Assembly: GCF_001486585.1 (NCBI RefSeq)
Contig: NZ_LN909046.1
Coordinates: 248,001-312,000, forward strand
Length of the DNA: 64,000 nt
Origin: Paenibacillus senegalimassiliensis
Lineage (GTDB): Bacteria; Bacillota; Bacilli; Paenibacillales; Paenibacillaceae
Direction of reading: 5' to 3'
Made by a program: the position numbers and the translations under genes. Below, one piece after another: positions 35,353-46,201 of the stretch (the stretch's first letter is position 1; the number at the start of each line of letters is the position of its first letter). The notes below the pieces were generated by a model. The model was not told where the DNA came from. It saw nothing but the letters and a program-made list of their open reading frames with translations, and ran no database searches.

Positions 35353-35945
35353 GCAGCGAGTGGGATCAGAGTTATTGCTATCCTCAGTCGAATGTTCTTA
35401 TTAACAAATTGGGCATTACTGATGCGCAGAAGCTTCACATTGCCGAGCGGGAAATCACGTCTTTGAGAATGGCCCAAGCGAAATTGAGGGTCATCCCCGG
35501 CCAGTTCGACCTGAATCATTTGAGAGCGATTCACAAGTGCATTTTTGGAGATGTTTATGAGTGGGCTGGTGAGATCAGACGGGTTAATATCGCTAAAGGG
35601 AATATGTTTTGCAATTACTCATATATTTCTTCCAATGCAGATTCATTGTTCATACAGCTAAAAAAAGAGAATGATCTGAGAGGGACCTCTATAGATGAGG
35701 CAGCTCTCAGGCTGGCCTATTATCTTAGCGAAATCAACGCCCTCCATCCCTTCCGGGAAGGAAATGGGAGAGTACAAAGGCTGTTCATTGATTACCTGGC
35801 GGAACAGGCGGGCTACAGTCTGGATATATCTCAGGTGACAAGCAAGCAAATGATTGAAGCAAGCGCGGCGTCCTTTTTATGTGATTATGCAAAAATGGAA
35901 GCGATGTTCAGGGCTATCATTGGTCCATATGCTGCCGATGATTAA
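35349..35945 (+). CDS. Fic family toxin (AMP transferase)
   Basis: The 198-residue protein has the complete Fic motif HPFREGNGR from His133 to Arg141, and the conserved IFGDVYEWAGEIRRVNIAKG segment with the flap that holds the target. Class I Fic toxins transfer AMP to targets such as DNA gyrase and topoisomerase IV and stop growth, and are held in check by the small protein encoded upstream. There is no sign of an internal inhibitory helix at either end, which agrees with class I. The pair sits alone between RNase J and KDG kinase genes, as expected for an inserted module. Confidence 0.93.
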   Translation: MSSEWDQSYCYPQSNVLINKLGITDAQKLHIAEREITSLRMAQAKLRVIPGQFDLNHLRAIHKCIFGDVYEWAGEIRRVNIAKGNMFCNYSYISSNADSLFIQLKKENDLRGTSIDEAALRLAYYLSEINALHPFREGNGRVQRLFIDYLAEQAGYSLDISQVTSKQMIEASAASFLCDYAKMEAMFRAIIGPYAADD

Positions 35946-36090
35946 TACGGAAATTATATGCTGGTGCTAGATCCTTTTTATTTAAACTCGAAAAAAGGAA
36001 AATGTAAGCGGTTCAGAGAAATACATATATACACGATTAGTATATGAATTGCTCATGTACCGAAGATTAGAGGAAGGTGAATTTGAAACG

Positions 36091-37065
36091 ATGAGTGGGA
36101 GTAAACAGCAGGACAAGGGAATGCTTGATGTTGTGACCTTTGGGGAAAGCATGGCGTTGCTGATTGCAGAAGGGGGCAAAGGGCTGGAATATGCCAGCAA
36201 TCTATCCCCTTCCTTTGGCGGAGCGGAATCCAATGTAGCCATTGGGCTGGCCCGTCTGGGGCAAGCTTCGGGGTGGTGTGGTCGCTTGGGGAATGATGCC
36301 TTCGGTCGCCGTATAATTAAGGCAATTCGCGGTGAGGGAGTTGACGTATCTCGGGCAGAATTAACAGATGAAGCACCTACGGGCTTGATGGTTCGCGAGA
36401 ATGTAGCAGGCAAAAGCTCGGTTTACTATTACCGCAAGCTGTCTGCGGCCAGCTTCATGCGGCCGGAGCATCTGGATGAAGCGTATATCGCTAGTAGCAA
36501 GGTGCTGCATCTGACGGGCATTACGCCGGCGCTAAGCGCTTCTTGTATTGAAGCGGCCCATGCGGCGGTTCAGATGGCCAAGCAGAATGGAGTTAAGGTG
36601 AGCTTCGATCCCAATCTGCGCCTCAAGCTGTGGAGCTTGGAGGAGGCACGGAAGGTACTCCTGCCGCTTGCAGAGCAAGCTGATTATTTCCTGCCGGGAT
36701 TGGATGAACTGAAGCTGTTGTATCAGACCGATTCCATGGAGACCATTACGGACAAATTGAAGAAGCTTCCAGGGATCAGCATTATCAAGGGTGGCGAGGA
36801 TTGCACCTATGTTCTGGAGAAGGATAAATTGACCTCAGTACCTTATTTCAAGGTTGACCAGGTCATTGATACGGTGGGGGCAGGAGACGGCTTTTGCGCC
36901 GGATTTCTGACGGGCGTAGTCCGTGGATACAGTATGGAGGAAGCCGTTCGTCTTGGTAATCTCATCGGCTCCCAAGTGATTCAAGCGGTGGGAGACTGGG
37001 AAGGCCTGCCGAGCGCGGTGGAGATTGAGCAACTGTTGTCCGGGAAAGGGCATGTGGAACGGTAA
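36091..37065 (+). CDS. kdgK: 2-dehydro-3-deoxygluconate kinase (PfkB family)
   Basis: The 324-residue sugar kinase phosphorylates 2-keto-3-deoxygluconate to KDPG. PfkB features: N-terminal VVTFGESMALL, the glycine-rich FGGAESNVAIGLARLG, and the C-terminal signature DTVGAGDGFCAGFLTG with the catalytic Asp. AGGAAGGTGA favours the ATG at 36091 over 36049. The other enzymes of this route (kduI, kduD, eda) are encoded about 17-20 kb further on. KDG kinase is preferred among PfkB members on overall pattern and on this context. Fructokinase is the main alternative. Confidence 0.85.
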   Translation: MSGSKQQDKGMLDVVTFGESMALLIAEGGKGLEYASNLSPSFGGAESNVAIGLARLGQASGWCGRLGNDAFGRRIIKAIRGEGVDVSRAELTDEAPTGLMVRENVAGKSSVYYYRKLSAASFMRPEHLDEAYIASSKVLHLTGITPALSASCIEAAHAAVQMAKQNGVKVSFDPNLRLKLWSLEEARKVLLPLAEQADYFLPGLDELKLLYQTDSMETITDKLKKLPGISIIKGGEDCTYVLEKDKLTSVPYFKVDQVIDTVGAGDGFCAGFLTGVVRGYSMEEAVRLGNLIGSQVIQAVGDWEGLPSAVEIEQLLSGKGHVER

Positions 37066-37073
37066 TGACCTGA

Positions 37074-37129
37074 GGTATCATCGGCTGGCTATTAGCTGGG
37101 AGAAGTTCAGCCGCCGATGATGCCTTATT
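37074..37129 (+). terminator. Terminator after kdgK
   Basis: GGTATCATCGGCTGGCT (37074-37090) pairs with AGCCGCCGATGATGCC (37109-37124), with a G-U pair and a bulged base, followed by a short TTATTT tract. Confidence 0.7.
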
Positions 37130-37177
37130 TATGTTGAGGATCACCGGACCAGGATTGTCAAAAGGCTGTCATTATTT

Positions 37178-37195
37178 TTTGAAAACGGTTTATTG
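37178..37195 (+). promoter_or_regulatory. cre-like site overlapping the -35 box of the PTS promoter
   Basis: TTTGAAAACGGTTTATTG resembles the cre consensus with two deviations (G for Y after CG, and A for C). It touches the -35 hexamer at 37193, where CcpA binding would block RNA polymerase. Confidence 0.5.
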
Positions 37196-37221
37196 ACAAG
37201 TCGAATTTTGTCACTTATACT
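37193..37221 (+). promoter_or_regulatory. Sigma A promoter of the beta-glucoside PTS operon
   Basis: A consensus TTGACA at 37193-37198 and TATACT at 37216-37221 are separated by exactly 17 bp. Transcription would start near 37228, leaving a leader of about 130 bases that contains both LacI-type operators. Confidence 0.85.
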
Positions 37222-37258
37222 AGGCACATACCTGCAGGGATTTATTTTTTTGAGCATT

Positions 37259-37274
37259 ACTGAAACGTTTCAGT
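37259..37274 (+). promoter_or_regulatory. LacI-family operator 1
   Basis: ACTGAAACGTTTCAGT is a perfect 16-bp palindrome with the central CG typical of LacI-family operators. It lies about 30 bp downstream of the predicted start of transcription. The LacI-type regulator encoded in the same locus is the likely ligand. Confidence 0.85.
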
Positions 37275-37301
37275 TTGTTCAAAATATTTTTTTGAACTTT
37301 T

Positions 37302-37317
37302 ACTGTAACGTTTCAGT
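37302..37317 (+). promoter_or_regulatory. LacI-family operator 2
   Basis: ACTGTAACGTTTCAGT differs from operator 1 at one base. The centres are 43 bp apart, close to four turns of the helix, so two repressor dimers would face the same side. It ends 43 bp before the PTS start codon. Confidence 0.85.
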
Positions 37318-37359
37318 AAACGGATTTTAGTACATGATAAAGTTACTGGGGTGACGTAA

Positions 37360-38754
37360 ATGAGTAACAAAGAAACGGCAACAAGTATCATCCAATTGGT
37401 GGGAGGAAGCCAAAACATTTCGAGCCTGGTTCATTGTGCGACAAGACTGCGCTTTGAATTACATGACAGCTCCAAGGCGGACCGCGAGGCACTCAAAGCT
37501 CTGCCTAAGGTGCTGGGAGTGATGGATGCCCAAGGGCAAACCATGGTCATTATCGGGCCAATGGTCAATGAGATGCACGCTGAAATCATGCAGCAATTGG
37601 AGGGTGGCACGGTGGTAGAGGGAGCCTCGGTTAACTCGGACAGCTCTGCTGCCGATACCAAGGGCAGTAAGAAGTCCTGGTTCGATAAGCTGCTGGCGAC
37701 GATTTCGGCTATCTTTACGCCATACATTCCTATCCTGGCGACATCGGGAATTATCAAAGGGCTTATTGATATTCTGGCACAGTCAGGTATTCTTCCGGCT
37801 ACTAGTAATACCTATTTAATTTTGGCGGGTGCGGGTAATGCCCTTATCTATTTCTTCCCGATTTTGCTTGCCTTCACAGCGGCTCAGAAATTCGGGGCTA
37901 ACCCTTACATCGGGGCAGCGATTGGTGCAGCATTGATGGAGCCGAACATTACGGGCATTACGACAACGGGGAATGTTATCGATTTCCTGGGTATTCCCTT
38001 TACGGCGATGAATTTTTCCAGTACCGTAATTCCGATTATTTTGGCGATCTGGGCGTACTCCCATTTGGATAAGCTGCTGAGAAGAGTTTTGCCCAAGATG
38101 CTGCAATTCATCTTTGTGCCGCTCTTGTCCATGCTGATTATGGTTCCCTTGACCCTGATGGTATTTGGTCCTGTCGGCGGGTTGCTGGCCAATCTGGTGG
38201 CCGACGGGTATGAGTTCTTCCTGAACTCCAACGTCATTGTTTTTAACGCCATATTCGGTGCTCTGTTCGTTTACGTCATCATGCTGGGCATTCACTGGGT
38301 GGTGCTGCCTCTGCAATTGTCCTATCTGGCCGAGCATGGTATGGAATACAGTCTCGGTTCGGGCGGAATGGGGAATTACGCGTTGCTTGGAGTATGTCTC
38401 GCTGTTATGGTCATCTCCAAAAGCAAGGAGGAGAAGACGATTGCCAGCTCCTCCGCCTTCGTCAACTTCTTGTCCGGGGTGACTGAACCGGGATTGTACG
38501 GGGTTGTCATGAAGAACAAGAAATACTTCATCTCGCTCACACTAGGCGGTCTGGTTGGTGGTATTATCTGCGGCGTGACCAAGTCCTACATCACGAACTT
38601 TGCGTTCACGGGGCTGTTCGGCCTTCCGGCCTTCCTGTCTTCGCCAACGGCAACGACTTATTTCATCGCGGTAGGCGCAACACTGGCGGTGTCGTTCTTT
38701 ACTACAATTCTATTAAGCAAGCAAAACATTCAGTTCAAGAAGCAGAAGTCTTAG
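37360..38754 (+). CDS. PTS beta-glucoside transporter subunit IIBC
   Basis: The 464-residue membrane protein joins a IIB domain (phosphorylated Cys26 in HCATRLRF) to a IIC domain with about ten helices. It takes up and phosphorylates a sugar, most likely an aryl- or alkyl-beta-glucoside. A IIA domain, present at the C-terminus of classical BglF and BglP proteins, is lacking. A separate IIA gene ends this locus at 43280-43771. GGGGTGA precedes the ATG. The promoter carries a catabolite site and two LacI operators. The C-terminus (KKQKS) is intact, so the lack of IIA is not a truncation within this window. Confidence 0.93.
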   Translation: MSNKETATSIIQLVGGSQNISSLVHCATRLRFELHDSSKADREALKALPKVLGVMDAQGQTMVIIGPMVNEMHAEIMQQLEGGTVVEGASVNSDSSAADTKGSKKSWFDKLLATISAIFTPYIPILATSGIIKGLIDILAQSGILPATSNTYLILAGAGNALIYFFPILLAFTAAQKFGANPYIGAAIGAALMEPNITGITTTGNVIDFLGIPFTAMNFSSTVIPIILAIWAYSHLDKLLRRVLPKMLQFIFVPLLSMLIMVPLTLMVFGPVGGLLANLVADGYEFFLNSNVIVFNAIFGALFVYVIMLGIHWVVLPLQLSYLAEHGMEYSLGSGGMGNYALLGVCLAVMVISKSKEEKTIASSSAFVNFLSGVTEPGLYGVVMKNKKYFISLTLGGLVGGIICGVTKSYITNFAFTGLFGLPAFLSSPTATTYFIAVGATLAVSFFTTILLSKQNIQFKKQKS

Positions 38755-38869
38755 TAGGATTAGCTTCCAGCTCGGGTAGAAGCCATAGAGCAACCGAAAC
38801 TGCAAATCCCTTGGGCGTACTCTATAATATAAAGAAAAACGGAACAATAGGCGCGAGGTGTGAGACAAC

Positions 38870-41369
<2,500 letters not shown>

Positions 41370-41374
41370 TAGGG

Positions 41375-43255
41375 ATGAAATTTCCGAATCTATTCAAGCC
41401 GATCCGCATTAAAAATACAGTGTTTAATAACCGGATTATCGCGACGCCTGCAGGGCCTTATCATGATAAAGCTATTGGCGGGGCGGGGGTTATCATCACG
41501 GGTAGCGTTAACGTCAGCCGCAAGCGAGCAAGCTATTCCCGGCCGGACGAGCCCTACGCCTTCGATAAATATCAGATTGAAGCAACGAGAAATCGCGTAA
41601 TTGTCGCCCATCAGGCGGGAGCAAAGGCTTCACTGGAACTGATTCATTCGGGTCAATATGCTCGTGTGGACGACTATGCCATCGGTCCTGTAGACCTTGT
41701 TCGGGCGGACGGCACTATCGTCAAAGCAATGGATGAGCAGATGATGGAAGAGGTTGCGAACGACTGGGCTGAGACGGCCAAGCGGGCCAAGGAAACCGGA
41801 TTTGATCTGGTTATGCTACACTTCGCCCATGGCTGGCTCCCTGCTGAATTCCTGTCACCGCTATTTAACAAGCGGACTGACGAATATGGAGGTTCCTTCG
41901 AGAACCGGATTAAATTTCCGAAAATGATCATTGATCGTGTGCGGGAAGCGGTGGGTCATGATTTTATTGTGGACATGAGGATCAGCGCTTCCGAAATTGT
42001 GGACGGCTCTATCGAGTTCGAAGACGTGCTGGAGTTTATCAAGATCGTTGAGGACAAGCTGGATATGGTGCATATCTCGGCGGGGCTGGATATCAACTAT
42101 GAGGGCAACGTGCATATGGCTCCAACGATTTTTAAGGAGCATATGCCAAACGTTGAATGGGCTGCGGAAGTCAAGCGTAACGTCAAGATTCCTGTATCCG
42201 TGGTAGGGGCCATTATGAGCCCGGCGGAAGCTGAATCAATTATTGCCGAAGGCAAGGCTGATTTTGTAGCTATGGGACGCCCGCTAATCGCAGATCCGTT
42301 CTGGCCGCAGAAGGCCAAGGAAGGTCGGGACGAAGATATCGTTCCTTGCCTGCGCTGCCAATACTGCTACCATATTTCCACGGAACGCAAAAATGTCGGC
42401 TGTTCGGTCAACCCGCGTTATACGCGCTATGATATGGTTCCTCTGGAATTGCCGAAGGCGAAGCAAAGCAAGAAGGTTGTAATTGTCGGAGGTGGCCCGG
42501 CAGGGATGAAGGCTGCCTTGGTTGCCGATGAGCGGGGCCATGAAGTTACTTTGCTGGAGAAGCACGAATCACTAGGTGGGGCCTTGCGTTACTCAGCCTA
42601 TGAAGAGTTGAAGATTGATTTGTACAACTATATGAACTACTTGATTACCCAGATTGGCAAATCAGGAGTTACGGTGAAGCTGGGTGTGGAGGCAACACCG
42701 GAACAGATTCAGCAGTTGTCTCCAGATGCCATTATTGTGGCTACTGGGGCCGTGCCCTTCACCCCTCCGATCAAAGGCGTGGAGCAAAGCCATGTGATGG
42801 GGGCGCTGGATGTCTACACGCGGATGGATGAAGTGGGGAATGAGGTCGTGCTGGTTGGCGGCGGCTCCACGGGCTGTGAGCTTGGTATCGAGCTGGCACG
42901 GCACGGCAAGCAGGTTACGATCATGGAGGCGGGAGATCTGTTGGCCAAGAACGGGAACATCCTGTATCGCGTTGGTTTGCGGCAGGCCATGGATAAGCAA
43001 GAGACGCTGCATACCAGATTGAACGTGAAGATTGTAGAAATTACTGCCGATGGGGTCATTTATGAAGAGGCCGGGGAGCGGAAGCACATTTCTGCAAACA
43101 CTGTAATTCTCTCCACAGGTATGAGAACTACACCGGCACTTATCGATTCCTTCTATGGCATCGTACCGGACACCTTTGTCATTGGGGACGCTAATAAACC
43201 AAGAAATGTGATGGATGCCACCCGAGAAGGTTACTTCATCGCCAAAAATCTGTAG
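41375..43255 (+). CDS. NADH:flavin oxidoreductase, OYE family with Fe-S cluster and FAD domain
   Basis: The 626-residue enzyme has three parts: an FMN-binding TIM barrel of the old yellow enzyme type (FKPIRIKNTVFNNRII, SLELIHSGQYAR), a four-cysteine cluster Cys325-x2-Cys328-x2-Cys331-x11-Cys343, and FAD and NAD(H) Rossmann domains (VVIVGGGPAGMKAALVADE; VVLVGGGSTGCELGIELA). This is the architecture of 2,4-dienoyl-CoA reductase, trimethylamine dehydrogenase, and the enoate and daidzein reductases of gut bacteria. The CxxC spacing is like trimethylamine dehydrogenase. The start at 41375 is set by GAGGAG. The previous gene ends 6 bases earlier. Placement between the phospho-glucosidase and IIA genes suggests reduction of an unsaturated aglycone. 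That role is inferred. Confidence 0.9.
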   Translation: MKFPNLFKPIRIKNTVFNNRIIATPAGPYHDKAIGGAGVIITGSVNVSRKRASYSRPDEPYAFDKYQIEATRNRVIVAHQAGAKASLELIHSGQYARVDDYAIGPVDLVRADGTIVKAMDEQMMEEVANDWAETAKRAKETGFDLVMLHFAHGWLPAEFLSPLFNKRTDEYGGSFENRIKFPKMIIDRVREAVGHDFIVDMRISASEIVDGSIEFEDVLEFIKIVEDKLDMVHISAGLDINYEGNVHMAPTIFKEHMPNVEWAAEVKRNVKIPVSVVGAIMSPAEAESIIAEGKADFVAMGRPLIADPFWPQKAKEGRDEDIVPCLRCQYCYHISTERKNVGCSVNPRYTRYDMVPLELPKAKQSKKVVIVGGGPAGMKAALVADERGHEVTLLEKHESLGGALRYSAYEELKIDLYNYMNYLITQIGKSGVTVKLGVEATPEQIQQLSPDAIIVATGAVPFTPPIKGVEQSHVMGALDVYTRMDEVGNEVVLVGGGSTGCELGIELARHGKQVTIMEAGDLLAKNGNILYRVGLRQAMDKQETLHTRLNVKIVEITADGVIYEEAGERKHISANTVILSTGMRTTPALIDSFYGIVPDTFVIGDANKPRNVMDATREGYFIAKNL

Positions 43256-43279
43256 AAATCAACGTAGGGGGAAACAACT

Positions 43280-43771
43280 GTGTTTGGTTGGAAGAAGAAA
43301 CAAGCTGTTCCGGTAGTAGTCGAGATTCCATCTCCAGTACCCGGAACGCTGGTAGCCTTGGAGCAGGTGCCAGATGAAGCTTTTGCCGCTAAAATGATGG
43401 GGGAAGGCATCGCCATTCAGCCCACGGAGGGGAAAGTCATTGCGCCGTTTGATGACAAGGTTGTTCACTTGATGGAGAAGAGCAAGCATGCGATTATGCT
43501 GGAGCACGCATCTGGGGCGCAAATTCTGATTCATGTCGGAATGAATACCGTATCTCTGAAGGGGGAGGGCTTTATAGCACATGTCAAAACCGGGGATGTT
43601 ATTACCCGGGGACAACTGCTGTTGGAGTTCGATATGGCCTTAATCGAGCAAGCGGGTTATCCCGTGATTACGCCTGTCATTGTACCGAATGGCCAGGAGT
43701 GTGTGAAGCAGGTGGAGGTAGCTGCAAGTCAAGCTGATCCGGCCCAGGCTGTTATAACCATCCAATGTTGA
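43280..43771 (+). CDS. PTS glucose-type subunit IIA
   Basis: The 163-residue protein is a free-standing IIA-Glc-type domain (SPVPGTLVALEQVPDEAFAAKMMGEG start). The phosphorylated His85 is in LIHVGMNTVSLKGEGF. It passes phosphate from HPr to the IIB domain of the IIBC protein encoded at the start of the locus, which lacks its own IIA. It starts with GTG, preceded by AGGGGGAAA. It is the last gene of the operon, before a shared terminator. Confidence 0.93.
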   Translation: MFGWKKKQAVPVVVEIPSPVPGTLVALEQVPDEAFAAKMMGEGIAIQPTEGKVIAPFDDKVVHLMEKSKHAIMLEHASGAQILIHVGMNTVSLKGEGFIAHVKTGDVITRGQLLLEFDMALIEQAGYPVITPVIVPNGQECVKQVEVAASQADPAQAVITIQC

Positions 43772-43803
43772 AAAATTGATTATATACTATATCTAATAAA
43801 CAT

Positions 43804-43844
43804 AAACGGCTGCTTTCCGAAGTTACTTCGGGGAGCAGCCGTTT
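43804..43844. terminator. Bidirectional terminator between the PTS operon and ogt
   Basis: AAACGGCTGCT and AGCAGCCGTTT, with inner CCGAAG/CTTCGG pairing, form a long stem between the convergent genes. It overlaps the last codons of ogt. T-rich flanks occur on both strands. Confidence 0.85.
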
Positions 43845-44365
43845 TGTTCGAGTTCAAGCAATCGCTTCTTCATCTCCAGCCCGTCGCGGTAGCCCGTAAG
43901 CGTACCGTCCTTGCCAATCACGCGATGGCAGGGGATGGCGATAAGAACGGGATTAGCGCCAATGGCGGTCCCGACGGCACGAACTGCGGCTGGCTTGCCA
44001 ATGCTTGCTGCAATATCCGCATAGGATCGAGTCTGTCCATAGGGAATCGCGCGAAGGGCTTGCCAGACGGCAAGCTGGAACGGGGTTCCCTTCACATCAC
44101 AGGGGGGAGTGAATGAATTCTGCCCGCCCTGCAAATAGGCTGCTAAATCGATGATATAAGGTGCTAGGACATCCTCGTTGCGCTCAAGCGGGGAGCCGGG
44201 GAAGCAGCGGGAAGCCCAGGCTTCCAGATCAGCTAGCGGCTGATGAGGCGAGCCTACGTAAGCAAGGCCCTTCGCCGTGGCTGCGATAGGCAGAGCGCCA
44301 CCTTCATCGGCGAGAAGCGACCAGTATAGAGGTTCAGGTGCGTCCTTGATTCTCGGTTGAGTCAT
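43823..44365 (-). CDS. ogt: Methylated-DNA-protein cysteine methyltransferase
   Basis: The 180-residue DNA repair protein removes methyl groups from O6-methylguanine by transfer to its own Cys in the motif IPCHRVIGKDGTLTGYRDGL. The helix-turn-helix region (YADIAASIGKPAAVRAVG) that reads the DNA precedes it. The N-terminal domain is short, as in Ogt. AAGGGGGC precedes the ATG. It stands alone on the minus strand between two plus-strand operons. Confidence 0.94.
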   Translation of the reverse strand: MTQPRIKDAPEPLYWSLLADEGGALPIAATAKGLAYVGSPHQPLADLEAWASRCFPGSPLERNEDVLAPYIIDLAAYLQGGQNSFTPPCDVKGTPFQLAVWQALRAIPYGQTRSYADIAASIGKPAAVRAVGTAIGANPVLIAIPCHRVIGKDGTLTGYRDGLEMKKRLLELEQNGCSPK

Positions 44366-44575
44366 GTTATAAGCCCCCTTCTAATCACAGTATAACTGCC
44401 AACTCTATCAATTAGCTACTTTAGTAAATTTTGCCGATGGGGACATTTACGAAAGTCATCATTTGAATTGATTTCGGGCAAATACTTTCATTCTAAGATG
44501 GAGTCATGGATGAAGGAAAACAAACATTTGTGTAGTGGATGAAGGAAAGGCTACATGAGAAAAACGGAGGCATCT

Positions 44576-45325
44576 ATGATTCGATATGTATGGTTTGATC
44601 TTGGATACACCTTGGTGAAGACGAACCGTGAAGAGGTCTACCAGCAAACACTGCAGGGCCTTGGTGTGGTGAGAACGTTGAACGAAATTACGATTGCCTA
44701 TCATCTGGCAGACAAGCTGTTTATGCGAGAATTTCGGGGGGTATTGGGCAGGGATAGTAGATCGTATATGCCTTGGTATATCGGGGTGTTGAATTACTAT
44801 TTGCAACTGAGTTTGCCGATTGAAGAGGTGCTGCAAGTGCACCGCACGATGCTTAAGGAACAGGCTACCGGTTGGAGCGCCTTCTCATACAGTAAGCCAA
44901 CGCTCCGGTATTTGAAAGAGCTTGGTTACGGTGTGGGTCTGATCTCCAATTGGGATAAGACTGCCCGTGAAGTCCTGCGGCAAAATCAACTCGACGAGGA
45001 GTTGGACATCATTGTCATTTCCTCAGAGTTGGAAATTGAGAAGCCTGATCCGGCTATATTCATTCATGCTTTGCAGAAGGCGGGTATTACGGCAGAGCAA
45101 TCTCTTTATGTCGGTGACAACTACTATGACGATTATATTGGCTCCAGCCAGGTCGGGATGAGCTGTCTGCTCATTAATCCTTATGGCAAGCAGGGCATTG
45201 AGGAATTGAGCTATGGACAGGTCATCTCAGGGGTCCACGAGCTTCCTGCTTATCTGGGACATCCCGCAACGCCGGGGGAGCTATCGGAATCTGGAGTCGG
45301 GAGACAGGGTCATGTCGAGAATTGA
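44576..45325 (+). CDS. HAD superfamily hydrolase with DxG variant of motif I
   Basis: The protein of about 249 residues has a HAD fold with motif I WFDLGYTLV, motif II GLISNWD, the conserved Lys in EKPDPAIF and motif IV YVGDNYYDDYIGS. The second Asp of the usual DxDxT motif is Gly here, as in a known branch of HAD phosphatases that includes YihX, so catalysis is not excluded. The ATG at 44576 follows GGAGG by 5 bases and begins the fold directly. An ATG at 44555 is also possible. It overlaps the RpiR gene by 14 bases and heads a nine-gene run. The substrate is unknown. Confidence 0.87.
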   Translation: MIRYVWFDLGYTLVKTNREEVYQQTLQGLGVVRTLNEITIAYHLADKLFMREFRGVLGRDSRSYMPWYIGVLNYYLQLSLPIEEVLQVHRTMLKEQATGWSAFSYSKPTLRYLKELGYGVGLISNWDKTAREVLRQNQLDEELDIIVISSELEIEKPDPAIFIHALQKAGITAEQSLYVGDNYYDDYIGSSQVGMSCLLINPYGKQGIEELSYGQVISGVHELPAYLGHPATPGELSESGVGRQGHVEN

Positions 45326-46169
45326 GGAGCGCATTCGTGAGCAGTTTGAAAGTTTGAGCTTAAGCCAGAAGAAGGTAGCTCACTACATTCAGAGTAATCT
45401 GCGAGAAGCGGCGCTGCAATCCGCACAGCGAATTGCCGAGAAGTCGGGCGTTAGTGAAGCTACGGTTCACCGTTTGGCCCAGGCGTTGGCGTATGCCAGC
45501 TTTTCAGAGATGCATCAGGATTTAAGACAACTTGTTATACACGATCGGCGGGCTGTCCATAACTTCATTCAGTCCACAACGCGGCAAGAGGAGTCTTGGT
45601 TGGAGAAACACTTTGCCCAGGAAGCGGAAAATATTCGCCAAACCATGCTGCAGTTGGAACAGTCACATATTCATGAAGCGGCCCGCTTGCTCTTGCAGGC
45701 CGATCGCATCTGGGTAGTGGGCTGGCGAATGGGCCTGTCCGTTACCGCCTTCTTCAGCTTTGTAATGAAATACATGCTAGGCAATTGCGAGTTAATTCCT
45801 CAAGGGGGTGTTGCGGAATACGCACCGTACATTAAGCCGGGAGATGTGGTATTTGCTTGCGGATTCCCAAGATATTGTTCCAGAACCCTGAAGCTGTCCA
45901 GATTAGCCAAGGAGCAGCAGGCCCAATTGATTGTGCTTACCGATTCAGGTCTGTCTCCCTTTGCCAAGCTTGCTGACCTGGTATTGCTGGCGGAGTGCAA
46001 GTCCACAGGCTTTCTTGACTCTTATACGGCTTCTCTATCGGTCGTTAATGCCATCATTAATGAGGTTTCCTACTTGGATAGGGATCGGGTACAGGGCAAT
46101 CTGGAACGAATGGAATTCATGTTCAAGGAGTTCCAGGACAGCTTCGAATGGATGCACAAATCGAAGTAG
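45312..46169 (+). CDS. MurR/RpiR family transcriptional regulator
   Basis: The 286-residue regulator has an N-terminal RpiR-type helix-turn-helix (SQRIAEKSGVSEATVHRLAQAL) and a C-terminal SIS domain (ADRIWVVGWRMGLSVTAFF, YIKPGDVVFACGFPRY, LIVLTDSGLSPFAKLADL). SIS domains bind phosphosugars, and MurR in E. coli responds to MurNAc 6-phosphate. Here the neighbours are a peptide importer and phosphoester-type hydrolases, so a cell-wall fragment as effector is possible but not shown. The start at 45312 overlaps the preceding HAD gene, and GGGAG lies upstream. It probably regulates its own operon. Confidence 0.9.
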   Translation: MSRIEERIREQFESLSLSQKKVAHYIQSNLREAALQSAQRIAEKSGVSEATVHRLAQALAYASFSEMHQDLRQLVIHDRRAVHNFIQSTTRQEESWLEKHFAQEAENIRQTMLQLEQSHIHEAARLLLQADRIWVVGWRMGLSVTAFFSFVMKYMLGNCELIPQGGVAEYAPYIKPGDVVFACGFPRYCSRTLKLSRLAKEQQAQLIVLTDSGLSPFAKLADLVLLAECKSTGFLDSYTASLSVVNAIINEVSYLDRDRVQGNLERMEFMFKEFQDSFEWMHKSK

Positions 46170-46201
46170 AACTTAACGACAACAGTAAGGGATGGAACGG
46201 A

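Noticed and set aside
36003-36015. TGTAAGCGGTTCA upstream of kdgK as a cre site
   Set aside because: One base short of the proper spacing, with mismatches in the right half.
37151-37170. AGGATTGTCAAAAGG as a third copy of the dispersed repeat
   Set aside because: Only about a dozen bases resemble the left end; core block and right end are absent.
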